From NCBI RefSeq assembly GCF_001426225.1, contig NZ_LMRT01000014.1:337514-401513 (forward strand): DNA of 64,000 nucleotides, read 5' to 3'. Below, one piece after another: positions 1 to 8,423 of this stretch. Each line of letters begins with the position of its first letter. Position 1 is the first letter of the stretch. The stretch comes from Allobosea sp. Leaf344. GTDB lineage: Bacteria > Pseudomonadota > Alphaproteobacteria > Rhizobiales > Beijerinckiaceae. A program made the position numbers and the translations under genes. Under the pieces are notes generated by a model. That model made no database searches and had not been told where the DNA came from. It saw nothing but the letters and a program-made list of their open reading frames with translations.

Positions 1-812
1 GCGATGCTCTCGTGCAGCGCGCGCCGGGCGAAGCCGAGCGCGGCCGCGCCGACCGTCGCGCGAAAAATGTCGAGCGTCGCCATCGCGACCTTGAAGCCTT
101 CGCCCGGCGCACCGATCCTGTTCTCGACCGGGATCCGGCAGCCATCGAAGCGCAGAGTGGCGAGCGGGTGCGGCGCGATCACGTCGATCCGTTCGCTGAT
201 CTCCAGCCCCGGCGTTCCCGCCTCGACCAGATAGGCCGAAAGCCCGCGCGCGCCCGGTGCCTCGCCGCTGCGGGCGAAGACGACATAGTGGTCGGCGATG
301 CCGCCATTCGAGATCCAGCTCTTCTCGCCGTCGATGCGGATATGGGCGTTGCCATCGGCCACCGCCGTCGTCGCCATCGCCGCGACATCCGAGCCGGCTT
401 CCTTCTCAGAGAGCGCGAAAGCGGCGATGCGGGTGCCTTCGCAGATGCCGGGCAGGATCTTGGCCTTCATCGCCTCCGATCCGGCGAGGCTGATCGCGCC
501 TGTGCCCAGCCCCTGCATGGCGAAGGCGAAATCGGCGAGCCCGTCGCGGGCGGCCAGGATCTCGCGGGCCAGGCAGAGTGTGCGCACGTCGAGCGCCGGA
601 GCGAGCCCGCCATAGGCCTCGGGCACCACCGCCCGCAGGAATCCGCCTTCGCCGAGTGCGGTCACGCGCGCGCGGCAGGCCGCGTCGACATCCTCATGCG
701 GCAGGCCGGGCAGGGTGGCATCGGCCCAATCCGCCAGGGTCTGGGCGAAATGCCGGTGCCGCGGCTCGAAGAAAGGCCAGTCGAGCGTATCGCCGAGAAT
801 GCCGTCCAGCAT
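1..812 (-). CDS. acyl-CoA dehydrogenase (3' end missing)
   Basis: The C-terminal part of the protein lies beyond the left edge; about 270 residues are visible. They include the FAD/substrate-loop block [17 protein letters not shown], the following KSWISNGG block and the [12 protein letters not shown] block, all hallmarks of the acyl-CoA dehydrogenase family, which removes two hydrogens alpha/beta to a CoA thioester and passes electrons to ETF. The start at 812 lies one base after the stop of the enoyl-CoA-hydratase-like gene, so the two are almost certainly cotranscribed and translationally coupled. In this setting it probably acts on a ring-derived CoA ester rather than a plain fatty acid; that is inference. 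The catalytic glutamate region is outside the window. Confidence 0.9.
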   Translation of the reverse strand, partial: MLDGILGDTLDWPFFEPRHRHFAQTLADWADATLPGLPHEDVDAACRARVTALGEGGFLRAVVPEAYGGLAPALDVRTLCLAREILAARDGLADFAFAMQGLGTGAISLAGSEAMKAKILPGICEGTRIAAFALSEKEAGSDVAAMATTAVADGNAHIRIDGEKSWISNGGIADHYVVFARSGEAPGARGLSAYLVEAGTPGLEISERIDVIAPHPLATLRFDGCRIPVENRIGAPGEGFKVAMATLDIFRATVGAAALGFARRALHESI

Positions 813-813
813 G

Positions 814-1647
814 TCAGTTACCCTCGAAGACCGGCTTCTGCTTCGCCGCGAAGGCATGGTAGGCGCGCGCGAAATCCTCGGTCTGCATGCACAGAGCCTG
901 CGCCACCGCCTCGGCCTCGATCGCGCTCTCGACCGACATCGCCCATTCCATCTCGAGCATGCGCTTGGTCATGGCGTTGGCGAAGGTCGGGCCGTCGCCG
1001 AGTTCCGCGGCGAGCGCCTGCGCCTGATCGAGCAGGGCGGCGGGCTCCACGAGCCGGTTCAGGAAACCCCAGCGCTCCGCCTCCTCCCCGCGCAGCACCC
1101 GGCCGGTATAGAGCAGCTCCGCCGCCCGGCCCTGGCCGATGATCCGGGGCAGCATCGCGCAGGCGCCCATGTCGCAGCCGGCGAGGCCGACGCGGTTGAA
1201 CAGGAAGGCGATCTTGCTCTGTCCGGTGCCCAGCCTGATGTCGGAGGCCATCGCCATGATCGCGCCCGCGCCGGCGCAGATCCCGTCTATGGCGGCGATC
1301 ACCGGCTGCGGGCAGGCGCGCATCGCCTTGACCAGCTCCCCGGTCATGCGGGTGAATTTCAGCAGGTCCCTGGTCTCCATCGCGACGAGCGGACCGATGA
1401 TCTCGAAGACGTCGCCGCCGGAGCTGAAATTGCCGCCGGCGCCGGTGATCACGATCGCCTTGACCTGCTCTTCCTGCTGCGCGGCGAGGAAGAGATCGGT
1501 CAACTCGCGATAGCTCTCGAAGGTCAGCGGGTTCTTCTTCTCCGGCCGGTTCAGCGTCACGGTCGCGACCTTGCCGGCCACGGCGAGCTGGAAATGCCGC
1601 GGCGTGAAGCCGGCCAGCGGCAGGGTGGTGGCATTGGCCAGGCTCAT
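814..1647 (-). CDS. enoyl-CoA hydratase/isomerase family protein of an aromatic-CoA pathway
   Basis: A 277-residue crotonase-fold protein. The oxyanion-hole regions are visible: [15 protein letters not shown] near residue 67 and [20 protein letters not shown] in the middle. Where typical hydratases carry catalytic glutamates, this protein reads [15 protein letters not shown], so it may be a hydrolase or ring-opening crotonase rather than a simple hydratase; that is inference from the residues. Its ATG overlaps the MarR stop by four bases (ATGA) and the acyl-CoA dehydrogenase starts one base after its own stop, so SDR-MarR-this-dehydrogenase forms one tight leftward operon. Confidence 0.88.
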   Translation of the reverse strand: MSLANATTLPLAGFTPRHFQLAVAGKVATVTLNRPEKKNPLTFESYRELTDLFLAAQQEEQVKAIVITGAGGNFSSGGDVFEIIGPLVAMETRDLLKFTRMTGELVKAMRACPQPVIAAIDGICAGAGAIMAMASDIRLGTGQSKIAFLFNRVGLAGCDMGACAMLPRIIGQGRAAELLYTGRVLRGEEAERWGFLNRLVEPAALLDQAQALAAELGDGPTFANAMTKRMLEMEWAMSVESAIEAEAVAQALCMQTEDFARAYHAFAAKQKPVFEGN

Positions 1648-2177
1648 CGGCTCTCTCCCTTGCCCGCGGCACCGCGCTGGGCGATCGCATTGTGCAGCGA
1701 GCTCTTGGTGCGCCCCAGCAGCCGGAACAGCTGGGTGATTTCCATGGCGTCGAGCCCGGCGAACAGCTCAGCGATCCAGGCCTCGTGGCGCTCGGCCATG
1801 CCCCTGAACAGCTTGCGCCCCTGCGCCGTCAGCGTCAGCACCTGGACGCGCCGGTCCTGCAGCGCGGCCCGCTTGTCGACCAGCCCGTCGGCCAGCAGCC
1901 CCGCCACCACGGCCGTAACGTTGCCGTTGGAGACCATCAGCCGCTGCGAGACCTCGCCGACCGTCAGACCGGTGGTCGATTTCTCCAGCTGCGCCATCAG
2001 GTCGAAGCGGGGCAGGGTGGTCTTGAACTCCTCGCGCAGCCGGTTGCGGATCTCTGTCTCGATCAGCGTCGAGCAGGTCAGCATGCGCAGCCAGAGCCGC
2101 AGCTCGTCCTTATGGTCGCCGGGCCGTTCGCTGGCCTTTGTCTCGCGGTCGAGCACCAGATGGGCGGGGGTTTCCAT
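1644..2177 (-). CDS. MarR-family transcriptional regulator of the aromatic-CoA island
   Basis: A 177-residue winged-helix protein. The helix-turn-helix and wing are in the block [20 protein letters not shown] followed by [19 protein letters not shown], the usual MarR DNA-recognition plus beta-wing pattern (RRxxxLxLT). It is the second gene of the leftward operon, six bases after the SDR stop and overlapping the next gene by four bases. MarR proteins in aryl-CoA clusters (BadR, CouR, GenR types) are typically repressors released by the pathway CoA thioester; by analogy this one should bind the palindromes at 2977-3005 and 3135-3160. The ligand is not known from sequence. Confidence 0.92.
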   Translation of the reverse strand: METPAHLVLDRETKASERPGDHKDELRLWLRMLTCSTLIETEIRNRLREEFKTTLPRFDLMAQLEKSTTGLTVGEVSQRLMVSNGNVTAVVAGLLADGLVDKRAALQDRRVQVLTLTAQGRKLFRGMAERHEAWIAELFAGLDAMEITQLFRLLGRTKSSLHNAIAQRGAAGKGESR

Positions 2178-2183
2178 GGCCGT

Positions 2184-2957
2184 CTAGAACTCCCCGCCAT
2201 TGATCAGCAGCGACTGGCCGGTGACGGAATCCGAGGAGGCGGCGCAGAGATAGAGCACCGCCGCCGCGATCTCCTCGGGCGAGATCAGCTTTCCCTGCGG
2301 GTTGCTCTTCACCAGCTGCGCCAGCGCCTCGTCCCGCGACAGGCCGGTCTTGGCGGTGATCGCATCGAGGCTGCCGGAGACCATGTCGGTATCGGTATAG
2401 CCGGGGCAGATGGCGTTGACCGTGATGCCGGAGCGGGCCGTCTCCAGCGCCAGCGAGCGCACCAGCCCGATCACCGCATGCTTGGCCGCGACATAGGCCG
2501 AGACATAGGCATAGCCGCGATGCCCGGCGGTGGAGGCGATGGCGATCAGCCGGCCGCGCCTGCGTGCCTGCATCCCGGGCAGGGCCGCGTGGAAGGCGTT
2601 GACGGTGCCGATCAGATTGATCTCGTACATCCGGCGGAAACGCTCGGCATCGCTGCCGGCGAAGGAGCCGGTCTCGACGGCGCCGGCATTGGCGACGACG
2701 ATGTCGATGGGCGCCGTCTCGCCGAGTTCGGAACAAGCCCGCGCCATCGCGGCCTCGTCGCGGACGTCACAGGCTCTGAATGCATCGGCGGCGCCCTGCG
2801 CCACGGCCTCCCGCAGCACGCCGGCGTCGCGCCCGACGATGCTGACGACCGCGCCCTGCGCCTTCAGCGCAGAGGCGACCGCGCGCCCGATGCCGCGCCC
2901 GCCGCCGGTCACCAGCGCATGCTGTCCGGCCAATGAGATCTGTCTCGCCGAAGACAT
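2184..2957 (-). CDS. SDR-family NAD(P)-dependent oxidoreductase (3-hydroxyacyl-CoA dehydrogenase-like)
   Basis: A 257-residue classical short-chain dehydrogenase. The cofactor motif TGGGRGIG is at residues 17-24, the NAG motif at 90-92, the catalytic Ser at 142, and Tyr155/Lys159 in YVAAK. I placed the start at 2957 because a good Shine-Dalgarno (GGGAGGG) precedes it; the open frame continues upstream to 3008 but would run through the operator palindrome. It is the first gene of the leftward catabolic operon, divergent from the hydroxylase/reductase fusion. A beta-oxidation-like oxidation of a ring-opened hydroxyacyl-CoA is the likely job, inferred from context. Confidence 0.9.
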   Translation of the reverse strand: MSSARQISLAGQHALVTGGGRGIGRAVASALKAQGAVVSIVGRDAGVLREAVAQGAADAFRACDVRDEAAMARACSELGETAPIDIVVANAGAVETGSFAGSDAERFRRMYEINLIGTVNAFHAALPGMQARRRGRLIAIASTAGHRGYAYVSAYVAAKHAVIGLVRSLALETARSGITVNAICPGYTDTDMVSGSLDAITAKTGLSRDEALAQLVKSNPQGKLISPEEIAAAVLYLCAASSDSVTGQSLLINGGEF

Positions 2958-2976
2958 CCGGACCCTCCCGATCTGG

Positions 2977-3005
2977 CCAATATATTTTAGGTCTAAAGTA
3001 TTTGG
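2977..3005. promoter_or_regulatory. palindromic operator (site 1) before the SDR-marR operon
   Basis: Imperfect palindrome with core TTTAG-GT-CTAAA and matching outer arms (11 of 14 pairs I checked are complementary). Read on the minus strand it contains AGACCTAAAATAT, the same string as site 2, starting 37 bases before the SDR ATG. TAAAAT inside it (2984-2989, minus strand) could serve as the -10 box; no strong -35 is visible. Likely target of the adjacent MarR regulator. Confidence 0.65.
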
Positions 3006-3125
3006 CAAGGCCGCTTGGGCCTTCGCGGCATTATGCGATTCCGCCGCAGTTCCGCGCGATATGGCAGGAAAATTCGGCGATCATCCCCAGCCAGCGGTCC
3101 GGTGAGGCACGCGGCAATCCGCCCC

Positions 3126-3160
3126 TTGAGATTCGATTATTTCAGACCTAAAATATTTTG
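3126..3160 (+). promoter_or_regulatory. sigma-70-type promoter with embedded operator (site 2) for the hydroxylase/reductase gene
   Basis: TTGAGA at 3126-3131, a 17-base spacer, and TAAAAT at 3149-3154 make a near-consensus sigma-70 promoter. The palindromic element (TTTCAG-AC-CTAAA, 3140-3152) fills the spacer and the -10, so a bound repressor would block polymerase. AGACCTAAAATAT is identical to site 1 and starts 39 bases before the gene's ATG. Confidence 0.7.
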
Positions 3161-3182
3161 GCAGTGGCTGGCGGAGGGTATC

Positions 3183-5507
3183 ATGCGCATCGCGATCGTA
3201 GGCGGGGGCCCGGCCGGGCTGTATTTCGCGCTGCTAATGAAGCGCGACTGGCCGAGCCTCGACGTCACCGTCTTCGAACGCAACCAGCCGGACGACACCT
3301 TCGGCTTCGGCGTCGTGTTCTCCGACCAGACCCTCGACACGTTCAAGGCGGCGGATGAGAAGAGCTACGCCGCCATTCGCGACAATTTCGCATATTGGGA
3401 CGATATCGAGATCCATTTCAAGGACAGCGTGCACCGGGTCTCCGGCAACGGCTTCTGCGGCTGTTCGCGCCGCTCGCTGCTGCTGCTGGTGCAGGCCCGG
3501 GCCCGCGAGCTCGGCGTCTCGCTTCGCTTCAGCGAAGAGGCGCCCGATATCGAGCAGCTGAAGCGCGATTACGATCTGGTGGTCGGCGCCGACGGCATAA
3601 ACAGCCGCATCCGCGAAGGCTGGCGCGATCGCTTCCAGCCCGAGACTGATCTGCGCCCGAACAAATTCACCTGGATGGGCTCGACCCGGCCCTTCGACGC
3701 CTTCACCTTCTTCTTCCGCGAGACCGAGCACGGCGTCTTCATCGCGCATTGCTACCAATATGAGAAAGGCCGCTCGACCTGGGTTCTGGAGACCGATCCG
3801 GAGACCTTCGCCAAGGCCGGTCTCGGCGCCATGGACGAGGCGCAATCCGCCGCCTTCCTGGAAAAGGTCTTCGCCGAGGAGCTGCAGGGCCACCGCCTGA
3901 TCACCAACCGCTCGCTCTGGCGCAATTTCCCGATGATCCGCTGCCGCCACTGGGTGGTGGAGAATGTCGTGCTGCTGGGCGATGCGAAATCGACCGCGCA
4001 TTTCTCGATCGGCTCCGGCACCAAGCTCGCGATGGAGGATGCGATCGCGCTGCATCGCTCCTTCCACGAGGCCGGTCTCGATGTCGGCCGGGCGCTGGCG
4101 CATTTCGAGACGACGCGGCGCGAGGAGGTGGAGAAGACCCAGCATGCGGCCGATGTCTCGCTGGTCTGGTTCGAACAGCTCGAGCGCTTCTGGGATTTCG
4201 CGCCGCTGCGCTTCGCCTTCGGGCTGATGACCCGGTCGAAGGCGATCACCTATGACAATCTCGCTTTGCGCGCGCCCGATTTCGTCGCCGCGGTCGATGC
4301 TCTCGTCGCGCAGGAACTCGGGCCGCTGGCGCGCCGCCGCAAGGACGGTTCCCCCGTCCCGCCGGCCTTCCAGCCCTTCCGGATGCGCGAGATGACGGTC
4401 GAGAACCGGCTCGTGCTCTCGCCCATGTGCCAATATTCGGCGCAGGACGGGCTGCCGGGCGATTGGCACCTGATGCATTACGGCTCGCGCGCCATCGGCG
4501 GGCCGGGGCTGATCTTCACGGAAATGACCTGCGTCGCCGCCGATGCCCGGATCACCCCCGGCTGCGCCGGCCTCTATACCGAGGCGCAGGAGGCCGCCTG
4601 GGCCCGGATCGTCGATTTCGTCCACGCCAATTCGGCGGCCAAGATCTGCCTGCAGCTCGGCCATGCCGGCCGCAAGGGCGCCTCGAAGCTGATGTGGGAC
4701 GGCATGGACCGGCCGCTGGAGGAGGGCGCCTGGCCGATCATCTCCGCCTCGCCCTTGCCCTATTATCCCGAGAGCCAGGTGCCGCGCGAAATGGACCGCG
4801 CCGATATGGACCGGGTCCGCGACGCCTTCGTCGCGGCGGCCGAGCGGGGGGAGCGCGCCGGCTTCGACATGCTGGAGCTGCATTGCGCCCATGGCTATCT
4901 CCTGGCGAGCTTCCTGTCGCCGCTGACCAACCAGCGCAGCGACGCCTATGGCGGCTCCGTCGAGAACCGGCTGCGCTATCCGCTCGAGGTCTTCGAGGCG
5001 CTGCGCAGCGTCTGGCCGCGGGAGAAGCCGATGTCGGTGCGCATTTCCGCGACCGATTGGAAGCAGGGCGGCGTCACGCCCGAGGACATGGTCGCCATCT
5101 CCAGCGCCTTCGCGCAGGCGGGCTGCGATCTCGTCGACGTCTCCACCGGGCAGACGGTGCGTGACGGCCGTCCGCTCTATGGCCGCATGTTCCAGACCCC
5201 GTTCTCCGACCAGATCCGCAACGAGGCCGAGGTCGCGACCATGTGCGTCGGCAACATCACCAGCGCCGACCAGGCCAACACCATCATCGCGGCGGGCCGT
5301 GCCGATCTCGTCGCGCTGGGCCGGCCGCATCTCGCCGATCCCTCCTTCGTCCTGCGCTCCGCCGCCTGGTATGGCGTCGACCTGGCCCAGCCGGTCCAGT
5401 ACCAGCCCGGCAAGGACCAGCTGATGCGCAACACCCCGCGCGAGCGGCAGGATCTCGAAGCGCTGAAACTCAAGGCCAAGCCGAGCCGCCACGCCGTCGC
5501 CTCCTGA
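3183..5507 (+). CDS. bifunctional FAD monooxygenase / OYE-like reductase (salicylyl-CoA or 2-aminobenzoyl-CoA 5-hydroxylase type)
   Basis: A 774-residue fusion. Residues 1 to about 380 are a p-hydroxybenzoate-hydroxylase-type flavoprotein: GGGPAG at 7-12, the DG motif [12 protein letters not shown], and the GD motif [18 protein letters not shown]. From about 395 to the end it is an old-yellow-enzyme domain: [44 protein letters not shown] and [20 protein letters not shown]. This architecture is known from 2-aminobenzoyl-CoA monooxygenase/reductase and from proteins annotated as salicylyl-CoA 5-hydroxylase. It hydroxylates, and may reduce, the ring of an ortho-substituted benzoyl-CoA. Start chosen at 3183 (GGAGGG four bases upstream); the frame extends upstream through the promoter. 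A short hairpin (GCCCGA/TCGGGC) follows the stop. No CoA ligase for the pathway is in the window, so the substrate (anthranilate or salicylate) is undecided. Confidence 0.93.
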   Translation: MRIAIVGGGPAGLYFALLMKRDWPSLDVTVFERNQPDDTFGFGVVFSDQTLDTFKAADEKSYAAIRDNFAYWDDIEIHFKDSVHRVSGNGFCGCSRRSLLLLVQARARELGVSLRFSEEAPDIEQLKRDYDLVVGADGINSRIREGWRDRFQPETDLRPNKFTWMGSTRPFDAFTFFFRETEHGVFIAHCYQYEKGRSTWVLETDPETFAKAGLGAMDEAQSAAFLEKVFAEELQGHRLITNRSLWRNFPMIRCRHWVVENVVLLGDAKSTAHFSIGSGTKLAMEDAIALHRSFHEAGLDVGRALAHFETTRREEVEKTQHAADVSLVWFEQLERFWDFAPLRFAFGLMTRSKAITYDNLALRAPDFVAAVDALVAQELGPLARRRKDGSPVPPAFQPFRMREMTVENRLVLSPMCQYSAQDGLPGDWHLMHYGSRAIGGPGLIFTEMTCVAADARITPGCAGLYTEAQEAAWARIVDFVHANSAAKICLQLGHAGRKGASKLMWDGMDRPLEEGAWPIISASPLPYYPESQVPREMDRADMDRVRDAFVAAAERGERAGFDMLELHCAHGYLLASFLSPLTNQRSDAYGGSVENRLRYPLEVFEALRSVWPREKPMSVRISATDWKQGGVTPEDMVAISSAFAQAGCDLVDVSTGQTVRDGRPLYGRMFQTPFSDQIRNEAEVATMCVGNITSADQANTIIAAGRADLVALGRPHLADPSFVLRSAAWYGVDLAQPVQYQPGKDQLMRNTPRERQDLEALKLKAKPSRHAVAS

Positions 5508-5600
5508 GCCCGACCGGAACCTTCGGGCCCGGCCGGCGGTTTCCCGGACATCACATCCCGGATGTGCCGCGCGTCGCGGCCATCCCCAGAGGAGACGTCG

Positions 5601-5969
5601 ATGTTCGGATCTGTTTCGCGGACGGTTCTCACCGTGCTGGCCCTGTCGCTGAGTTCCGCTGCGGTGCCGGCGCAGGAGGCGCTGAAGGACCCTGTTCCCC
5701 AGAACCAGTCGCCGCCGCCCGGCGGGCCGCAGCCTACGGCGGGGGGCGCCAACGCCTCTGGGCTCGGCCCCAAGACCACCGATCCCAGCCAGATCGACAA
5801 GGGTCAGAACATGATCCTGCCTTCGGCCGGCAGCTCGGGAGAATCGCGCGCGCCGACCATGGTCTTCGACTGCAACAAGAACCCGCAGGATTGCACCAAG
5901 CCGCTCAACAGCGGCGACAAGGCTTCGGCGCCCGAGGTCTCCGCGCCACCAGCGACCTCGAAGCCCTGA
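5601..5969 (+). CDS. small secreted proline/glycine-rich hypothetical protein
   Basis: 122 residues, with AGAGGAG ideally placed before ATG 5601. The N-terminus is a Sec signal peptide ending near AAVPAQEA. The mature part is low-complexity (PPPGGPQPTAGGANASG) with two cysteines in FDCNKNPQDCTKP. I do not recognise a family. It is an isolated rightward gene between the hydroxylase and the VOC protein; a hairpin at 6032-6062 could end its transcript. Function unknown. Confidence 0.7.
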   Translation: MFGSVSRTVLTVLALSLSSAAVPAQEALKDPVPQNQSPPPGGPQPTAGGANASGLGPKTTDPSQIDKGQNMILPSAGSSGESRAPTMVFDCNKNPQDCTKPLNSGDKASAPEVSAPPATSKP

Positions 5970-6031
5970 GCGGCCGCAGCCGAGGCGAGCCTCGGCTAGA
6001 GTTTGCGCCGCTGCAATGTCTTCCTTGGGTA

Positions 6032-6062
6032 AGAGGCCCTGTTCCTTGCGGACGGGGCCTCT
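6032..6062 (+). terminator. hairpin after the small secreted protein gene
   Basis: AGAGGCCC pairs with GGGCCTCT over eight bases and the stem continues inward with wobble pairs around a short loop. The following tract (ATCTGTTG) is only weakly T-rich, so it is an imperfect intrinsic terminator or a leader hairpin of the next gene. Confidence 0.4.
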
Positions 6063-6114
6063 ATCTGTTGCGGCAGAGAGCAGGGTCCGATCCTGCCAGC
6101 AGCGAGACGACATC

Positions 6115-7062
6115 ATGACACTGACCGGCATCCACCACGTCACCGCGATCTCGGCCGATGCGCCGGGCAATCGCCGCTTCTATGTCGAGACGCTCGGCAT
6201 GCGCATGGTCAAGAAGACCGTGAACCAGGACGACACCTCGGCCTATCACCTCTTCTATGCCGATGGCGCGGGCTCGCCCGGCACCGATCTCACCTTCTTC
6301 GACTGGCCGGCGGCTCCCGCCCGGCGCGGCACCAATGCGATCATCCGCACGGCGCTGCGGGTCGCGGACGAGGCGTCGCTCGACTGGTGGCGCGAGCGGC
6401 TCGGCGAGGCCGGCGTCGCCGTCTCGCCGATCCGCCGGATCAATGGCCGCGCCGCGATCGATTTCGAGGATCCGGAGGGCCAGCGCCTGACGCTGCTCGC
6501 CGATGGCGGCACCATCCCCTTCGTCGTCTGGGAGAAGAGCCCGGTCCCGGCGGAGCATCAGATCCGCGGCCTGGGCCCCGTCACCATTTCGGTGCCGAAG
6601 CTCGAGCGCACCGAGACCGTGCTCACGAAGCTGCTCGGCCTGGTGCGGGAGGGCAGCTATCGCGACGCGGCCCATGCCGATGGCGAAATCCATGTCTTCC
6701 GGATCGGCGCCGGTGGCCCGGCGGCGGAGCTGCATGTCGCGGTCGAGCCGGATGCGCCGCAGGCGCGGGAAGGGGCGGGCGGCGTGCATCATCTCGCCTT
6801 GCGCACCCCGACCTTCGCGGATTACGACGCCTGGGCGGACAGGCTGCGCGAGGCCGGCTATCCCAATAGTGGCAAGATCGACCGGTTCTATTTCCGCTCG
6901 CTCTATCTGCGCGAGCCGAACGGCATCCTGATAGAGATCGCGACCGACGAGCCCGGCTTCTCCGCCGACGAGCCGGCCGAGACGATGGGCGAGAAGCTGG
7001 CGCTGCCGCCCTTCCTGGAGCCGCGCCGGGCGCAGATCGAGGCCGGGCTGAAGCCTCTCTAA
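6115..7062 (+). CDS. VOC-family ring-cleaving dioxygenase / glyoxalase-like protein
   Basis: A 315-residue protein with two vicinal-oxygen-chelate modules. The first begins TGIHHVTAISADAPGNRRFY, with GMRMVKKTVNQDD and a DWP segment typical of the family often annotated as ring-cleaving dioxygenase (MhqO/LinE-related). The second begins near residue 225 (GGVHHLALRTPTF) and ends in the metal-ligand block REPNGILIEIATDEPGF. The histidines of the two HH motifs and that Glu are the likely iron ligands. The start at 6115 matches the family N-terminus; its ribosome site is weak and the open frame reaches back to 6016. Substrate unknown. Confidence 0.85.
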   Translation: MTLTGIHHVTAISADAPGNRRFYVETLGMRMVKKTVNQDDTSAYHLFYADGAGSPGTDLTFFDWPAAPARRGTNAIIRTALRVADEASLDWWRERLGEAGVAVSPIRRINGRAAIDFEDPEGQRLTLLADGGTIPFVVWEKSPVPAEHQIRGLGPVTISVPKLERTETVLTKLLGLVREGSYRDAAHADGEIHVFRIGAGGPAAELHVAVEPDAPQAREGAGGVHHLALRTPTFADYDAWADRLREAGYPNSGKIDRFYFRSLYLREPNGILIEIATDEPGFSADEPAETMGEKLALPPFLEPRRAQIEAGLKPL

Positions 7063-7081
7063 GGCTGAGCTGAGCGGACGC

Positions 7082-7111
7082 TCCGAGACGGCCACGGCGG
7101 GCCGTCTCGGA
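7082..7111. terminator. perfect 12-bp hairpin between convergent genes
   Basis: TCCGAGACGGCC and GGCCGTCTCGGA pair without mismatch around the loop ACGGCG, lying between the VOC gene (rightward) and the TPP beta-subunit gene (leftward). There is no T-run on either side, so it may act with Rho or as a bidirectional 3'-end stabiliser. Confidence 0.6.
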
Positions 7112-7128
7112 ATGCGAAGCGCTGCGCG

Positions 7129-7752
7129 CTACCGCACCGGGAAGCCGAGATGCGCCCGCAGCCGGTTCTTGACATGGACCGCGTCGCGCGGCGGCAGGGA
7201 GCGCGGCGGGTTGTTCGGCTCGACCTTGATCACATAGAGCCGCGGCCCCTGCGCCGGCGCGTTCAGGGTCTCGGCCAGCTTTCCGACCTCTTCCATCGTC
7301 CACAGCGTCCGCGCCTCGGCGAAACCCGCCGCCGCGGCGATCGCCGCCAGGTCGATGCCGAGCCCGGTATGGCTCGCCTGCATCCCGGTCTCACCGAAAT
7401 GCTGGTTGTCGATCACCACCACCACCAGATTGAGCGGCTTCGCGATGGCGATGCTGGCGAGGCCGCCGAGCCCCATCAGCGCCTCGCCATCGCCGGTGAG
7501 CGCCATCACGGTCTTCGCCGGCTGGGCCTGCGCAAGCCCGAGCGCGACGAGCGCCGCCCCGCCCATGGCGCCCCAGAGATAGTAGTTGTCGTCGCGGTCT
7601 CCGGCGGCATGCAGATCATAGCTCGGCGAACCCAGCCCGGTGACGACGAGCAGGTTGCTGCGCCGGGACAGAAGCGTCGCGACGGCTTCGCGCCGGGCCA
7701 GCGTCGCGCTCTGCGGGGAGGTGGTCATGGCGGTGGTCATGGCGCTCACCAT
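7129..7752 (-). CDS. comE: TPP-dependent 2-oxoacid decarboxylase, beta subunit (ComE-like)
   Basis: A 207-residue protein carrying the TPP-pyrophosphate/Mg2+ motif TGDGEALMGLG ending in VVIDNQHFGETG, the GDG...N signature of thiamine-diphosphate enzymes. Its length and layout fit the separate beta subunit of sulfopyruvate decarboxylase (ComE); phosphonopyruvate decarboxylases are usually one chain. Its ATG at 7752 lies inside the end of the alpha-subunit gene (seven-base overlap, ATGGTGA), so the two are coupled. If the assignment holds, the enzyme converts sulfopyruvate to sulfoacetaldehyde and CO2, linking to the sulfolactate genes at 20.6-27.3 kb. The substrate is inference; another 2-oxoacid is possible. 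The N-terminus has several possible ATGs (MVSAMTTAM). Confidence 0.7.
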   Translation of the reverse strand: MVSAMTTAMTTSPQSATLARREAVATLLSRRSNLLVVTGLGSPSYDLHAAGDRDDNYYLWGAMGGAALVALGLAQAQPAKTVMALTGDGEALMGLGGLASIAIAKPLNLVVVVIDNQHFGETGMQASHTGLGIDLAAIAAAAGFAEARTLWTMEEVGKLAETLNAPAQGPRLYVIKVEPNNPPRSLPPRDAVHVKNRLRAHLGFPVR

Positions 7753-8291
7753 TTCTTCTTGCCGAGCAGGCGCTGGCCGATCAGCACCGCGACCTGCTGG
7801 TCGCCCTCATAGGCGAAGGCGGCGGCGGCGGTGACGGTGTCGACCAGATCCTCCGGCGTCTCGGCCCGGAACACCCGCAGGCCGATCGCCTCGAGGCTCG
7901 GCTGCGTCGCCTTGCTCATCGGCACCTGCCAGGGATTGAACTCCGCCCATTCGCCGCGCATCGTCACCAGCATCAGCAGCGGAAACCGGCCCTGCACCGG
8001 CAAAGACAGCATGTTGATGCAATTGCCGACGCCGCTCGACTGCATCAGCAGCACCGAGCGCTGCCCGCCGAGCCAGGCCCCGGCCGCGATCGCGATGCCT
8101 TCTTCCTCGGTGGTGAGGACATTGGTGACGACGTCTTCATCGCCGTGGAACAGCTTGATCAGCTGGCTGTGGCCGGCATCGGGCACATAGGCCATGTGCC
8201 GGACATCCGCCGCCTTCAGCGCCTCGTAGATCTGCCGCGGCCAGCTCTCGCTCGCCTGGCTGTCGGTCTTCTCCGCCTGTGCTGACTGCAC
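7746..8291 (-). CDS. comD: TPP-dependent 2-oxoacid decarboxylase, alpha subunit (ComD-like)
   Basis: A 181-residue pyrimidine-binding half of a TPP enzyme. The catalytic glutamate that activates the cofactor lies in TTEEEGIAIAAGAWLGG, followed by LLMQSSGVGNCINML, closely resembling the methanogen ComD pattern (EEEGIxxxAGAxLGG, LMQNSGxGN). The start is GTG at 8291 with AAGGGGG just upstream. It precedes and overlaps the beta subunit. The upstream dehydrogenase gene ends 132 bases away on the same strand and may belong to the same transcript. Confidence 0.7.
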   Translation of the reverse strand: MQSAQAEKTDSQASESWPRQIYEALKAADVRHMAYVPDAGHSQLIKLFHGDEDVVTNVLTTEEEGIAIAAGAWLGGQRSVLLMQSSGVGNCINMLSLPVQGRFPLLMLVTMRGEWAEFNPWQVPMSKATQPSLEAIGLRVFRAETPEDLVDTVTAAAAFAYEGDQQVAVLIGQRLLGKKKW

Positions 8292-8423
8292 GGGACCCCC
8301 TTGATCGAGAAAGGCTGAGGCCGCTGCCCTCGGCGCCGCGCCGCCGCCGCATCAGCGGGCGGGACGCGAGGGAGGGGCGGCCGGCGCCGGATTGGTCGGC
8401 AGGGCGCGGGCTGCGCCCGCTGC

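Noticed and set aside
3234-6170. 978-codon open frame on the minus strand
   Set aside because: It is antisense to the hydroxylase/reductase fusion and the small secreted-protein gene; long antisense frames are expected in high-GC DNA, and its translation is arginine/glycine-rich with no domain.
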